A stretch of DNA of 64,000 bases from Candidatus Aenigmatarchaeota archaeon (GCA_016193585.1 JACPRW010000010.1:1-64000); one strand, 5' to 3'. Numbered from the stretch's first letter, positions 41,743-50,169 are shown. Notes: generated from the letters alone by a model not told the origin. Translations and numbers: made by a program.

Positions 41743-42321
41743 CTACGAAAAGCATCGCTTTTTGCAATTTTGGCGCGTATCCGTCGCCGCAGCCTTCTCA
41801 TTGTCCAGTACATACGAAATAATCTTTTCTGCGCATGCCTGTAGCGGCAATTCGGATGTATCGACCGTAACGTCGTACCGTTTTCTCTCGTGAACCCTGC
41901 CGAATTGATAGCGGGCTGTCCCTGGTTTCCTGTCCCCTCGCTCCTGCTCTCTCGTTTCCACGACTGCAAGGGGGCAATGGACGCCGACCAGCGTTACATC
42001 GTACGCCGCAAGCGCTTCCGCAAGGGAAAGAGACCACCGGAACTCCTCAAGCACATGGTCCACGATTACGTTGGCGCCTTCTGCAGCAAGCGCTGCTATA
42101 GCATCATGGAATCGTGCAATTTCATAGTCCAGCACATGCGGTGGCGGCTTTCCCCGAAGAGTGGGATAGCGGCTCCGCCGCAACTCATCCCCGAACTCGT
42201 CGAGGGAGATGCGGCAGTATGCTCCGTCGAATGCCTTCTCGAGAGCCCGCGCAATGGTTGACTTTCCCGAGCTCGAAGTGCCGTTAAGAACAATGATTTT
42301 GCCATAGTCGTTCGTTGCCAT
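41743..42321 (-). CDS. P-loop kinase, chloramphenicol phosphotransferase-like
   Basis: A 192-residue protein with Walker A NGTSSSGKST at residues 13-22, an acidic SLDEFGDEL, and NVIVDHVLEE. This layout matches the CPT-like family of small-molecule kinases. The substrate in archaea is unknown; antibiotic resistance should not be assumed. A TATA-like TTTAAAAAAAT lies upstream of the ATG at 42321. Confidence 0.8.
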   Translation of the reverse strand: MATNDYGKIIVLNGTSSSGKSTIARALEKAFDGAYCRISLDEFGDELRRSRYPTLRGKPPPHVLDYEIARFHDAIAALAAEGANVIVDHVLEEFRWSLSLAEALAAYDVTLVGVHCPLAVVETREQERGDRKPGTARYQFGRVHERKRYDVTVDTSELPLQACAEKIISYVLDNEKAAATDTRQNCKKRCFS

Positions 42322-42414
42322 AAGTATGGGATGAGGGTAATTTTTTTAAATCTTTGTGCCGCTGTCGCTTCGCCAATGATAACTGAAGCCGAATGGCTCG
42401 GAAGACGTGCGTGT

Positions 42415-43830
42415 CTACTTCGGCTTGAATCCCATCTTTTCTGCCATCCGCTCCCATGACGTTTTCGGCTTCTCGCCTGCATAACCGGGAGGTTGTTCCA
42501 TCTGATAAGGCGACTTCGCCGCGTACTGGTTTGCCATGCGGTACTCGTGCGAAAGCGAAACATGATCAGCAAAAACCGTGCTTCTGGTTTCAGGTTTCCA
42601 TAGCCTGTAGATGCGCCTGTTCATCTCGTTGATCTGGTCAATGACTGTAGGAAGGGGAGTTGAAAGCTGCGATTCGTATTTGGCGCCGGTTCTGAAATTC
42701 CATACAGGCTTGCGCGTGTGCAATGAGAGGGCGTAGAGGTTGCAGTCCCAGGACCCGAAATAGACGGTATCGTTCCATACGGTAGCTGCTGCACTGATGT
42801 AGCCGCCGGTGCGGAATTTCCACTGCTCCTTGCCGTCAAGAGAAACTGCATGGAGGCAACTGTCGACAGAGCCGACGTAGATCGTTTCATGGCATACGAG
42901 CGGGTCTGCGGTAACGGCGCCGCCGGTGCGGAATCGCCATTTCAGTGTGCCTGTTTGTGTATCCAGCGCGTACAGGTGCTGGTCAAAAGATCCTACGTAG
43001 AGGATGCCTTTGTATACGGTGGGAGAAGAAAAGATGATCGGCCCGTCGGTCCTGTACCTCCATTGCTCCTTACCGTCCAATGTCAGCGCATACACGTGGT
43101 TGTCCCATGAACCGAAATAAAGCATTCCATTGGTGACCGTGGGAATGTGCAGCGTCTGCGTATGCACGCTCCATACTTCGTCACCGTTGCTGTTGGTTAT
43201 TGCCGGAATCGAATCAATGCCATCGCTGGTCATGAATTTCCACTTGAGCGAGCCTGTTGCTGCATCGAGCGCGTACATGCATTTGTCTCCGCAGCCGAAA
43301 AAGAGGGTGTTGTTCGCAAGGGAAGGCGTCTGCACAGGACCGTTTGCTTTGAACGTCCACTGTATGTTCCCTGATCGCGCATCAAATGCGTACATGGTGT
43401 CGACGCCGCTGCCAGTGCCCACGTACAGCGCGCCGTTGGCAACAACCGGCGAACCGCCAAACGGTGCCCCGACGCGCTGCTTCCAGATGAGCGAACCGTC
43501 TGCTGCAGAAAGCGCATAGACATACATGTCCCTAGAGCGCAGATAAATGATGCCGTCAGCAGCGGCAGCGTAGTGCCAGATAAGGTCTCCTGTCTTAAAC
43601 TTCCAGAGCAGCAGGCCGCTCGCTGCATCGAGCGCATACAGGTAGGTATCGTTGGCACCGAGATAGAGCACGCCATCGTAGACCAGCGGCCGGGTCACGA
43701 TGCTGCCGCCAACCTTGATATCGAACTGTGATAAGAGCGCCTCTCGTATAGAGCCGCTCCCGCCTGCAGGCGCTTGGCTCTTTTTCTCGATATAGGTGAT
43801 GTATTCCTTTTCCCCCGCCTTCTCATACAT
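42415..43830 (-). CDS. PQQ-like beta-propeller repeat protein
   Basis: A 471-residue protein with about seven repeats of the pattern LYxGSxDxxLYALDxxTGxxxWxFxTG (for example near 55-90, 95-130, 220-250, 265-300), forming a beta-propeller like BamB or PQQ dehydrogenases. No signal peptide is visible, so it may be cytoplasmic or exported by another route. Promoter GTTTTTAACC lies 25-30 bases upstream. Likely a scaffold or binding protein. Confidence 0.88.
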   Translation of the reverse strand: MYEKAGEKEYITYIEKKSQAPAGGSGSIREALLSQFDIKVGGSIVTRPLVYDGVLYLGANDTYLYALDAASGLLLWKFKTGDLIWHYAAAADGIIYLRSRDMYVYALSAADGSLIWKQRVGAPFGGSPVVANGALYVGTGSGVDTMYAFDARSGNIQWTFKANGPVQTPSLANNTLFFGCGDKCMYALDAATGSLKWKFMTSDGIDSIPAITNSNGDEVWSVHTQTLHIPTVTNGMLYFGSWDNHVYALTLDGKEQWRYRTDGPIIFSSPTVYKGILYVGSFDQHLYALDTQTGTLKWRFRTGGAVTADPLVCHETIYVGSVDSCLHAVSLDGKEQWKFRTGGYISAAATVWNDTVYFGSWDCNLYALSLHTRKPVWNFRTGAKYESQLSTPLPTVIDQINEMNRRIYRLWKPETRSTVFADHVSLSHEYRMANQYAAKSPYQMEQPPGYAGEKPKTSWERMAEKMGFKPK

Positions 43831-43896
43831 GTTGAGTAATTAGATGGGGAAACGGTTAAAAACAAGCGTTTTAAGTTTTCCCTGAATGCTAATAGC

Positions 43897-44418
43897 ATGC
43901 TGACGTTCGAGAAGATTCGCGACATCGAACGGGCAGAACGCGAGGCGAAGCAGCTGCAGCGGCTTCCGGAGCAGTTTTTCGACGAATTGCGCGACTACAT
44001 CCACAAGAAGGGGAACGCGAAGGACAAGACGTCCATCGACGTTCTCGAACTGGAGAACGTGAGGAATACCATCAAGCGCTTCCTGGAAGCACGGGAAAGG
44101 AAACTGGTCGAGCTGGCGCTCTCCACCGCGCGTGGCGGTCTGCCGCCTGACAACCTGACGGCGCTTGAGGAACGGTATTTCACCCGCATCGCCGGCCTGC
44201 TGAAGGCATTCAGGGGCGAGTTTTTTGACGAGATCGGCAGGGAACCTGCGCAGAAGGCGGAGAAGAAGACGGTCTTCCGCGTGAAGAAAACGCTGCCGGC
44301 ATTCGTCGGCCCGGACATGAAAACGTACGAACTCAGGGAAGGCGATGTGATCGAGCTGCCAAAGACTTTAAATGATTTGTTGCTGAAAGAGGGAATAATC
44401 GAAAGGACCGAAGTGTGA
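43897..44418 (+). CDS. GINS-complex subunit (Gins15/51-like)
   Basis: A 173-residue GINS protein: an N-terminal helical A domain (EKIRDIERAERE, YIHKKG, ENVRNTIKRFLEARERKLVELAL) and a small C-terminal B domain (VFRVKKTLPAFVGPDMKTYELREGDVIELP). A-then-B order is the Gins15 type. It links MCM helicase and primase at the fork. Promoter CGTTTTAAG lies about 25 bases upstream. Confidence 0.88.
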   Translation: MLTFEKIRDIERAEREAKQLQRLPEQFFDELRDYIHKKGNAKDKTSIDVLELENVRNTIKRFLEARERKLVELALSTARGGLPPDNLTALEERYFTRIAGLLKAFRGEFFDEIGREPAQKAEKKTVFRVKKTLPAFVGPDMKTYELREGDVIELPKTLNDLLLKEGIIERTEV

Positions 44419-44425
44419 TTCTGTC

Positions 44426-44707
44426 GTGATTATCCCGAAGACCCAGAAGCGGTATTGCCCGTTCTGCAAGAAGCATACCGAGCATACGGTCGAGGAGGCG
44501 AAGCGCAAGCCGCGAAGGACGCTGAGCCGCGGCCAGCGCCGGTTCCTGCGCAAGATGTCCGGATACGGCTCGTTCCCCAAGGAAAATCCGAAAGGCAGGG
44601 AAAAGCCGACCCGCAAGCTGGATTTCCGTTACGTCTGCAAGGAATGCAAGAAGAAGCATTCTGTCGGCAGGGGATTCAGGCTGAAGAAGACAGAATTCCA
44701 GAAGTGA
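44426..44707 (+). CDS. rpl44e: Large ribosomal subunit protein eL42 (L44e)
   Basis: A 93-residue zinc-ribbon protein with YCPFCKKHTEH at the N-terminus, a Lys/Arg-rich middle and YVCKECKKKH near the end. GTG start at 44426, eight bases after the GINS gene. Contacts the tRNA CCA end in the E site. Confidence 0.95.
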   Translation: MIIPKTQKRYCPFCKKHTEHTVEEAKRKPRRTLSRGQRRFLRKMSGYGSFPKENPKGREKPTRKLDFRYVCKECKKKHSVGRGFRLKKTEFQK

Positions 44708-44711
44708 GCGC

Positions 44712-45350
44712 ATGGGCATTCTAACGTCGCTGCTTCCGTTCCATCCGGCGATGTCGCTGCTCGTTGTTTCGTGCGTGGTGCTGTTCCTTATCAACTTGTC
44801 CTACAAGCTCCTCATAAACCAGGGGGAAGCGAAGCGCATCAAGGCGAGGATGAACGACCTCAGGAAGAAGCTCGACGAGTCGAAGGACGACAAGAAGAAG
44901 ACAAGCGAAATTTTCTCAGAGATAATGCGTGAAAATGGCACGCTCATGCGCATGTCGCTGAAGCCCATGATCTTTTCCGGCGTTATCGTTCTGCTTATCA
45001 TACCGTTTGTTACCGAAGATTTCGGCGACAGGTTCGCCGAGCTCAGGGATGGCAGGGGCAACGTGACCCTTAGCGGCAGCACATATCAGGTCGGGCTTGT
45101 GGGCGGCACGCTCGAGGTGAGCGACGGCACGCCGTTTGACTGCGTGCTCCCGTGCAGGCACGCGTTTGCCGGCGGCTTGTGGAATGTCGAGAAGGAAGGC
45201 GACGCCAAAATAAAGTTCGCCCGCATCGTTGCGTTCCCGCCGTTCAGCCTGCCATTTACCGGCGAGGATATCGGCTGGGTGGGCTGGTACCTTATGGCTT
45301 CCATTCCGCTTGCGCTGCTCATGAGGAAGCTGCTCAAGATTTACGTGTGA
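44712..45350 (+). CDS. EMC3/YidC-type membrane insertase (DUF106-like)
   Basis: A 212-residue membrane protein. Helix 1 (about 10-30), a charged coiled-coil segment (KRIKARMNDLRKKLDESKDD), helix 2 near 85-103, an extracytoplasmic beta region (105-175) and a final helix (190-208). This is the DUF106 layout of the YidC/Oxa1/EMC3 superfamily that inserts membrane proteins. The L44e-DUF106 neighbourhood fits a translation and insertion cluster. Confidence 0.85.
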   Translation: MGILTSLLPFHPAMSLLVVSCVVLFLINLSYKLLINQGEAKRIKARMNDLRKKLDESKDDKKKTSEIFSEIMRENGTLMRMSLKPMIFSGVIVLLIIPFVTEDFGDRFAELRDGRGNVTLSGSTYQVGLVGGTLEVSDGTPFDCVLPCRHAFAGGLWNVEKEGDAKIKFARIVAFPPFSLPFTGEDIGWVGWYLMASIPLALLMRKLLKIYV

Positions 45351-45355
45351 CACGC

Positions 45356-45847
45356 ATGGACGAAACGATACGCATTTTCGTGACCGGCGGCACGTTCGAC
45401 AAGGAGTACAATGATTTGGACGGGCAGCTCTTCTTCAAGGATACGCATCTGCCCGAAATACTCGAACTCGGGCGCTCGCGCGTTGACGTCGACATCCGCA
45501 CGCTGATGATGGTTGACAGCCTTCACATGACCGAGGAAGATAGGGAAACGATTGTCAGAAACTGCCTTGCAACAAAGGAAAACAAAATCGTAATCACCCA
45601 CGGCACGGATACCATGGTGGAGACTGCCAGGGCGCTCGCCGGGAAAGTGAAGAACAAGACAATAGTCATGACAGGCGCAATGGTTCCGTATGTTTTTCGG
45701 AGCTCTGACGGCCTCTTCAATCTCGGCAGCGCGCTTGCGTTTGTCCAGACGCTCCCACCAGGCGTCTACATCGCCATGAACGGGCAGTTCCTCCCATGGG
45801 ACAAGGTGCGCAAGAACAAGAAGACAGGAAGATTCGAATCGATCTAA
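45356..45847 (+). CDS. Single-domain asparaginase-like protein
   Basis: A 163-residue protein with the N-terminal domain of L-asparaginase: VTGGTFDKEYN (first catalytic Thr) and ITHGTDTMVETA (second Thr and Asp), then TGAMVPY. Full asparaginases are ~330 residues; the C-terminal domain, which completes the dimer active site, is absent. Short stand-alone versions exist. Starts five bases after the EMC3-like gene. Confidence 0.8.
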   Translation: MDETIRIFVTGGTFDKEYNDLDGQLFFKDTHLPEILELGRSRVDVDIRTLMMVDSLHMTEEDRETIVRNCLATKENKIVITHGTDTMVETARALAGKVKNKTIVMTGAMVPYVFRSSDGLFNLGSALAFVQTLPPGVYIAMNGQFLPWDKVRKNKKTGRFESI

Positions 45848-46119
45848 TTCTGGGCCCGCTGCCTGTTCCGTTTCCAGACGCGCTTGAAGAACGGCAGCGT
45901 CAGCGTTGAGAGCATGAACGCGAACGCAGGCACGATGGCGTGCAGCCACGCGTCCCTGACGCCGATGGCATGCAGGTAGGCGCCGACCGCGACGTACGTA
46001 AAGAGCACGAGCAGCGCCCGCCGGGAATAGCTTGTTTCCCACGCCTTGTCCGATTCGACTTTCCTGTTCCGCTCCTCGATATGCGCTATCCGTTCTTCCA
46101 GTTTCCTGAGGGATGCCAT
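45844..46119 (-). CDS. Small coiled-coil membrane protein (91 aa)
   Basis: An N-terminal coiled coil (LRKLEERIAHIEERNRKVE) followed by two hydrophobic helices (about 32-52 and 57-76) and a basic tail. Its 3' end overlaps the asparaginase-like gene by four bases, convergent. Function unknown. Confidence 0.62.
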   Translation of the reverse strand: MASLRKLEERIAHIEERNRKVESDKAWETSYSRRALLVLFTYVAVGAYLHAIGVRDAWLHAIVPAFAFMLSTLTLPFFKRVWKRNRQRAQN

Positions 46120-46182
46120 ATGTGTATCCCTTATTTTACAAATTTACAAATCATCTCAGTTGGTTTTGTCACAAATTCCAGC

Positions 46183-46304
46183 TATAGTCTGGATCACATC
46201 AAAACTTCCGTCTTCGGAAGTATGTGTTCCAGACTATTCATAATTCTGCACAGTCCTCTGAACCAAGATATAATACCTGATTATTTACTTGGTTCACTAT
46301 AAAA
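46183..46304. repeat. Hairpin element E7
   Basis: Hairpin 1 (46185-46235, arms AGTCTGGATCACAT and ATGTGTTCCAGACT) has a perfect small hairpin (ACTTCCG/CGGAAGT) as its loop. Hairpin 2 (46260-46300) has arms GAACCAAG/CTTGGTTC; its loop is the reverse complement of the loop at 49591. It ends TCACTATAAAAG, the TATA box of the following pseudouridine synthase gene. Confidence 0.78.
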
Positions 46305-46327
46305 GCGTGCGGACTTAAACGTTGCGT

Positions 46328-47260
46328 ATGGAGGATTCTGACTGGATTGTGAAATCTGCTGACGAGCCTGCCCGCGGAAGAAAACCTGAAGAGCGCAGCG
46401 TCGAGGAACTGCTCGCCAACGGCATTGTCATCCTTGACAAGTGGCAGGGACCGACGTCGCATGACGCCGTCGCAACGGTCAAGAAAGTGCTCGGCCTGAA
46501 AAAAGTCGGCCACGCAGGCACGCTCGACCCCGCGGTGTCCGGAGTGCTGCCGCTGACGCTGGAGAGCGCGTGCAAAGCCATCCCCGCGCTGCAGAAGGTC
46601 GATAAGGAGTACGTCGGCATCATGCACACGCACAAAGACGTCGATGAAGCGGCGCTCAGGGGAATTATGCAGGCCTTCACCGGCACTATACGCCAGCTGC
46701 CGCCGGTGCGGAGCGCCGTGGCGCGGAAAGAGCGCCAGCGACGCGTGCATGCGTTCGAGCTGCTCGAGCTGAAGGGCCGCGATGCCCTTTTCAGGATCGA
46801 GTGCGAAGCAGGAACGTACGTGCGGAAGATTGTCCATGATGTCGGGAGGCAAATAGGCGGCGCGCACATGCAGGAACTCAGAAGGACGCGGGCAGGGCCC
46901 TTTGCGGAGGATGCGGCAGTAAAAATGCACGACCTTGCGGACGCGTACCTGCAATGGAAGCAGGACGGCGATGAGCGTATCAGGAAATACGTGCTGCCGG
47001 TCGAGGCAGCCGCCAGCCATCTGGGAAAAATAATTGTCAAGGATTCGGCAGTCCGTTCCCTGACGAACGGCTCGCCGCTGTACATCTCCGGCGCAAGCAG
47101 GGTACAGAAGGGGATACGGCAGGGTGACCTGGTCGCATTGGTGACCTTGAAAGGCGAGCTCGTCGCGCTCGGACGCGCGGAGGCAGACAGCGAGCGCATG
47201 ACCAAAAGCCGCATCGCGAAGACCGACAGGGTTGTTATGATACAAAAGACTGCAGCGTAG
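46328..47260 (+). CDS. cbf5: tRNA/rRNA pseudouridine synthase Cbf5 (TruB family)
   Basis: A 310-residue pseudouridine synthase of box H/ACA RNPs. Catalytic Asp in KVGHAGTLDPAVSGVLPL, basic QLPPVRSAVARKERQR, CEAGTYVRKIVHDVG, and a C-terminal PUA domain (about 225-305, GIRQGDLVALVTLKGELVALG). The ATG at 46328 is about 27 bases after the element-borne TATA box; a TTG two codons upstream is also possible. Confidence 0.94.
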   Translation: MEDSDWIVKSADEPARGRKPEERSVEELLANGIVILDKWQGPTSHDAVATVKKVLGLKKVGHAGTLDPAVSGVLPLTLESACKAIPALQKVDKEYVGIMHTHKDVDEAALRGIMQAFTGTIRQLPPVRSAVARKERQRRVHAFELLELKGRDALFRIECEAGTYVRKIVHDVGRQIGGAHMQELRRTRAGPFAEDAAVKMHDLADAYLQWKQDGDERIRKYVLPVEAAASHLGKIIVKDSAVRSLTNGSPLYISGASRVQKGIRQGDLVALVTLKGELVALGRAEADSERMTKSRIAKTDRVVMIQKTAA

Positions 47261-47311
47261 GCTGTGCGTTTTCTCTCGTTGCTTTTTAACATTTGCAAGG
47301 GAAGAATTTTT

Positions 47312-47950
47312 GTGGACATTGAAAAACTGCTTGCCGGCTACCCCGGGCGCGGCATATTTCTCGGCCTGACGGGAACGAGCCCCTGTTTTGCCTATTTCGT
47401 CACCGGCAGAAGCACTGCAAGCATGGAGAGGAGGGCTGTCGTCGACGGCAGTCACGTGCGCATCGAGCCTCTGCAAGGCAGGAGGAGCGATGCGCTGCGC
47501 CATTACGAATGCATCCGGACCAGCAGCAGGTCGGCGTTCATCACAAACGGCAGCCATATCGCTGCAATTGCAAGACCGTTTATGAACAAAGTACTTCTCG
47601 CCGAGGCATTGCGCAAAGCCGGTCATGAGAAGGACGGGCTGAAAACGCCGCGCATCGCCGGCGCCATCCTTCCGGGAAACAGGATGTATCTCGGCATCGT
47701 GTCCTCGCATCCGGTTGTACGCAAGCTGGAAACGAAGACAGGTAGCATGTCGGGCATCGTGACGTACAATGGTGATGTCAGCAGGCCGGAGCCGTTCGAT
47801 GCTGCTGCGCTGTCGGTGCCGATACGGGCAGAAACTCCTGAAACGCTCGCCCGCTTTTTCTTCGACATGCTGAACAAGGATCTCCGTGTCTGCGCTGTTG
47901 CAGGCGTGCTGAAGGAGCAGTGGCACCTTCACGCCGTGAACAGAAATTAA
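47312..47950 (+). CDS. purO: Archaeal IMP cyclohydrolase
   Basis: A 212-residue PurO, the archaeal enzyme closing FAICAR to IMP in the last step of purine synthesis. It reads GRGIFLGLTG, AYFVTGRS, RHYECIR, GSHIAAIARP and the DGLKTPRIAGAI segment. The GTG at 47312 is placed 25 bases after CTTTTTAACA. The AICAR transformylase gene follows 31 bases later, so the last two steps are encoded together. Confidence 0.88.
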   Translation: MDIEKLLAGYPGRGIFLGLTGTSPCFAYFVTGRSTASMERRAVVDGSHVRIEPLQGRRSDALRHYECIRTSSRSAFITNGSHIAAIARPFMNKVLLAEALRKAGHEKDGLKTPRIAGAILPGNRMYLGIVSSHPVVRKLETKTGSMSGIVTYNGDVSRPEPFDAAALSVPIRAETPETLARFFFDMLNKDLRVCAVAGVLKEQWHLHAVNRN

Positions 47951-47981
47951 ATAGATTTCCCTCCAAGTAAATGGGGATGAG

Positions 47982-49082
47982 ATGCTCAGGGACGTATACG
48001 CCACAAAAACAAAAGGCGACTTTCCTGAAAAGATGACGCTCGTTCTCGAATCCGCCGGAAAGAAGACGGAACACGTGTTTCTGCCGTTGTACGAGCTGCG
48101 GTACGGCACGAACCCGCACCAGCCTGGAATGCTCTACATTAACGAATCGTACAACTTCCGCATCGCCGAGGTGAAGTCCGGGAAGAGCGGGCTGTCGCTT
48201 GGCAACGCGGAGGACATTTTCAGGGCATCGAATCTCCTCAAGTACTTCTCTCTGCCCGCATGCGCGGTCATGAAGCACTGCAACCCGACCGGTGTTGCAG
48301 TTTCTGCGACGGCAGGCGATGCCTTCGCTAAGGCGTGGCACTGCGACCCGGTCGCGGCATACGGAAGCGTGGTTGCGTTCAACGTCGCGGTGACAAAAGA
48401 ACTTGCCGAAACGCTGGCGCGTAAAGACTATTTTGTCGAAGTTGTTGCGGCACCGGCGTTCGAGGAGCGCGCACTCGATGTTTTCGCGGCAAAAAAAAAT
48501 CTCCGCGTGGTTGTGCTGGAAGGGCTGGGCACGTTGCCAAAATTCGCCGGCGATGACGCAACACCGTGGATCAAGAGCCTCGGCAGCTTCAGGGGAATCA
48601 TTGTCCTCGAGGAGCCGTTCCTGACGCACTTCAGGAAGCCGGAAGACCTGCTTGCTGCGGAGGGCGGTGGCGTGGTGACGAAACGGGAGCCGGCGAAAAG
48701 GGAGCTCGAGAATCTGCTCTTTGCGTGGTACGTATGCTCGTCGCTCCGCTCGAATGCGATAGCGATTGCACGGGACTTATACACGGTCGCGTGCGGAACC
48801 GGCCAACCTGACCGCGTGCGTGCCGTGTACCAGTCGGTGCAGCGGACAGCATGGCTGGACAAGAGGCTGGGGAATCGGGAGGATTACCGTCTTGAAGGCT
48901 CGGTGCTCGCGTCAGACGGCTATTTCCCGTTCGCTGATTCTATCGAGGCATGCGCCGAGTCCGGCATCACCGCCATCGTGCAGCCCGGAGGATCGATAAG
49001 GGACAAGGAAATCATCGAGGCCGCGGACAAGGCAAACATCTCGATGGTTTTCACCGGTGAGCGCTGCTTCTCGCACCATTAG
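47982..49082 (+). CDS. purH: AICAR transformylase (PurH C-terminal type, stand-alone)
   Basis: A 366-residue AICAR formyltransferase that formylates AICAR to FAICAR. Core motifs: LRYGTNPHQ, MKHCNPTGVA, DPVAAYGSVVAFN, SSLRSNAIAIA, LASDGYFPFADSIE, and AIVQPGGSIRD. The N-terminal cyclohydrolase domain of bifunctional PurH is absent, its job taken by PurO. A TTAAATAG box lies 35 bases upstream. Confidence 0.93.
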   Translation: MLRDVYATKTKGDFPEKMTLVLESAGKKTEHVFLPLYELRYGTNPHQPGMLYINESYNFRIAEVKSGKSGLSLGNAEDIFRASNLLKYFSLPACAVMKHCNPTGVAVSATAGDAFAKAWHCDPVAAYGSVVAFNVAVTKELAETLARKDYFVEVVAAPAFEERALDVFAAKKNLRVVVLEGLGTLPKFAGDDATPWIKSLGSFRGIIVLEEPFLTHFRKPEDLLAAEGGGVVTKREPAKRELENLLFAWYVCSSLRSNAIAIARDLYTVACGTGQPDRVRAVYQSVQRTAWLDKRLGNREDYRLEGSVLASDGYFPFADSIEACAESGITAIVQPGGSIRDKEIIEAADKANISMVFTGERCFSHH

Positions 49083-49142
49083 CTCCGTGGAAGCTCTGGA
49101 AGCATAACAATATTTAAATCTTCAGAATGCATTACAGTAACC

Positions 49143-49292
49143 ATGCTCAACAATCCAGCAGACCTTTTTTTCGCCGCCGTACAGATTATTGCAGCGTTGC
49201 TGCTCTGGCTCAAGATAGCAGCGCCGGATGCGGTGGTCATGTTCATGGCGTTCATGCTGGTGCTTTCCGCAATTATTGATATTTTTACGTAG
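49143..49292 (+). CDS. Small membrane protein (49 aa)
   Basis: ATG 49143 gives MLNNPADLFFAAVQIIAALL and a second hydrophobic run VMFMAFMLVLSAIIDIF, two short helices in 49 residues. A TATA-like ATATTTAAATC lies about 30 bases upstream. Followed eight bases later by the Trm112-like gene. No family recognised. Confidence 0.55.
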   Translation: MLNNPADLFFAAVQIIAALLLWLKIAAPDAVVMFMAFMLVLSAIIDIFT

Positions 49293-49300
49293 GTGGTTGT

Positions 49301-49468
49301 ATGCTCAAGAAAGATCTGCTCGAGATTCTGGCATGCCCGAAGTGCAAGGGCGACCTTGTGTACAATAAAAAGAGGAATACCCTCGCCTGCAACGCATGCA
49401 GGCTCAGGTACGGCGTGCTCGACGGCGACATCCCGAACATGCTCATAGAGGAGGCTGCGCGGTTTTGA
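49301..49468 (+). CDS. Trm112-family zinc-ribbon protein (55 aa)
   Basis: MLKKDLLEILACPKCKGDLV, then LACNACRLRYGVLDGDIPNML: the Trm112/UPF0434 fold with a CxxC...CxxC zinc site. Trm112 activates several tRNA and rRNA methyltransferases in archaea. Its stop overlaps the TTG start of a 31-residue membrane peptide. Confidence 0.85.
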   Translation: MLKKDLLEILACPKCKGDLVYNKKRNTLACNACRLRYGVLDGDIPNMLIEEAARF

Positions 49469-49560
49469 GAGGAGTAGCAACGGTCATATGGTCTCTCCTC
49501 GCCCTGCTCATCCTTGGTATCCTTGGCGTCGTGTTCTTTTTCCTGCTGGGAAACGTGTAA
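49465..49560 (+). CDS. Single-helix membrane peptide (31 aa)
   Basis: A TTG start overlapping the Trm112-like stop, then LRGVATVIWSLLALLILGIL and VVFFFLLGNV, stop 49560. One continuous membrane helix. Assigned from the overlap and the sharp hydrophobic composition; could be chance. Confidence 0.4.
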   Translation: MRGVATVIWSLLALLILGILGVVFFFLLGNV

Positions 49561-49572
49561 GCTACGAATGCC

Positions 49573-49729
49573 TATATATAGTGAACCAAGTAAACAATCA
49601 GGTATTATATCTTGGTTCACTTACACGCAAAAAGCAAAGCTTTTTGGTGCACCGGAAAACCTTGTTTTCCGCGTGTAGCGGACAACAAAAGTAATATGTT
49701 GGTATTCTTTTGTTGGTCCACTATAAACC
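49573..49729. repeat. Compound hairpin element E8
   Basis: Hairpin 1 (49577-49620, arms GTGAACCAAG/CTTGGTTCAC), then two small perfect hairpins (AAAAAGC/GCTTTTT and GGAAAAC/GTTTTCC), then hairpin 2 (about 49680-49725, arms GGACAACAAAAG/CTTTTGTTGGTCC). Loops GTATTA and TAATAT can pair with one G:U. It ends CCACTATAAACC, the TATA box of tRNA-Ser. Confidence 0.75.
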
Positions 49730-49764
49730 TTGCAAAAAGAATGCTTTTTTGCGCCGCGGGCGCT

Positions 49765-49906
49765 GCTGGGGTAGCCAAGTTTGGTTCAAGGCGCAGGTCT
49801 GGAAAACCTGTGAGCGAAAGCTCGCGTGGGTTCAAATGACCTTTTCTTGAAAAGGAAATCTCAGCCAAAAGAAGAGAGAAAAGGCCGGAAAGTCCCACCC
49901 CCAGCG
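49765..49906 (+). tRNA. tRNA-Ser (GGA) with a T-loop intron
   Basis: Acceptor GCTGGGG/CCCCAGC plus G73, anticodon loop CTGGAAA (anticodon GGA), long variable arm, and T-stem GTGGG (49826-49830) with loop TTCAAAT. The pairing strand CCCAC appears only at 49894, so about 56 bases (49838-49893) are inserted at the T-loop/T-stem junction. The insert contains the perfect hairpin CCTTTT/AAAAGG. The TATA box comes from element E8. Confidence 0.85.
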
Positions 49907-49970
49907 CTTTTTTCCACCGCACATTTAAGCATTGCTTGCCAGAGTACTGACATAGACAGCAGGAACCAAA

Positions 49971-50136
49971 GGGCCGGTAGTCTAGTAAGCTTTTTGGGAA
50001 AAAGCTTAACCAAAAACTTGGAATATGGTTATCTGCAAAGACCCGGGATCTTTGAGATCTTGGTTGCAGAATTGCAACCACAGATGACGCCACGCTTACA
50101 ACGTGGAGACCGGCAGTTCGATTCTGCCCTGGCCCA
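49971..50136 (+). tRNA. tRNA-Val (UAC) with two D-loop insertions
   Basis: Acceptor GGGCCGG/CTGGCCC plus A73; anticodon stem CCACG/CGTGG with loop CTTACAA (anticodon TAC); T-arm GGCAG/CTGCC. The D-arm should read GTCTAGT-TGGTTAT-GAC. These pieces occur in order but separated by 39 bases (49987-50025, with the perfect hairpin AAGCTTTTT/AAAAAGCTT) and 53 bases (50033-50085, with GGTTGCA/TGCAACC). Two introns in one D-loop is the simplest reading. Confidence 0.8.
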
Positions 50137-50169
50137 TTCATTTTTATAATTACCCGCTAAGAATCCTTC

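Noticed and set aside
41743..42321. Chloramphenicol resistance gene
   Set aside because: The fold matches the CPT-like kinase family, but nothing here supports antibiotic as the substrate.
46238..48109. 623-residue minus-strand frame opposite Cbf5 and PurO
   Set aside because: Antisense shadow of G/C-rich genes: Arg/His/Cys-rich, no domain, while the plus strand holds recognised families.
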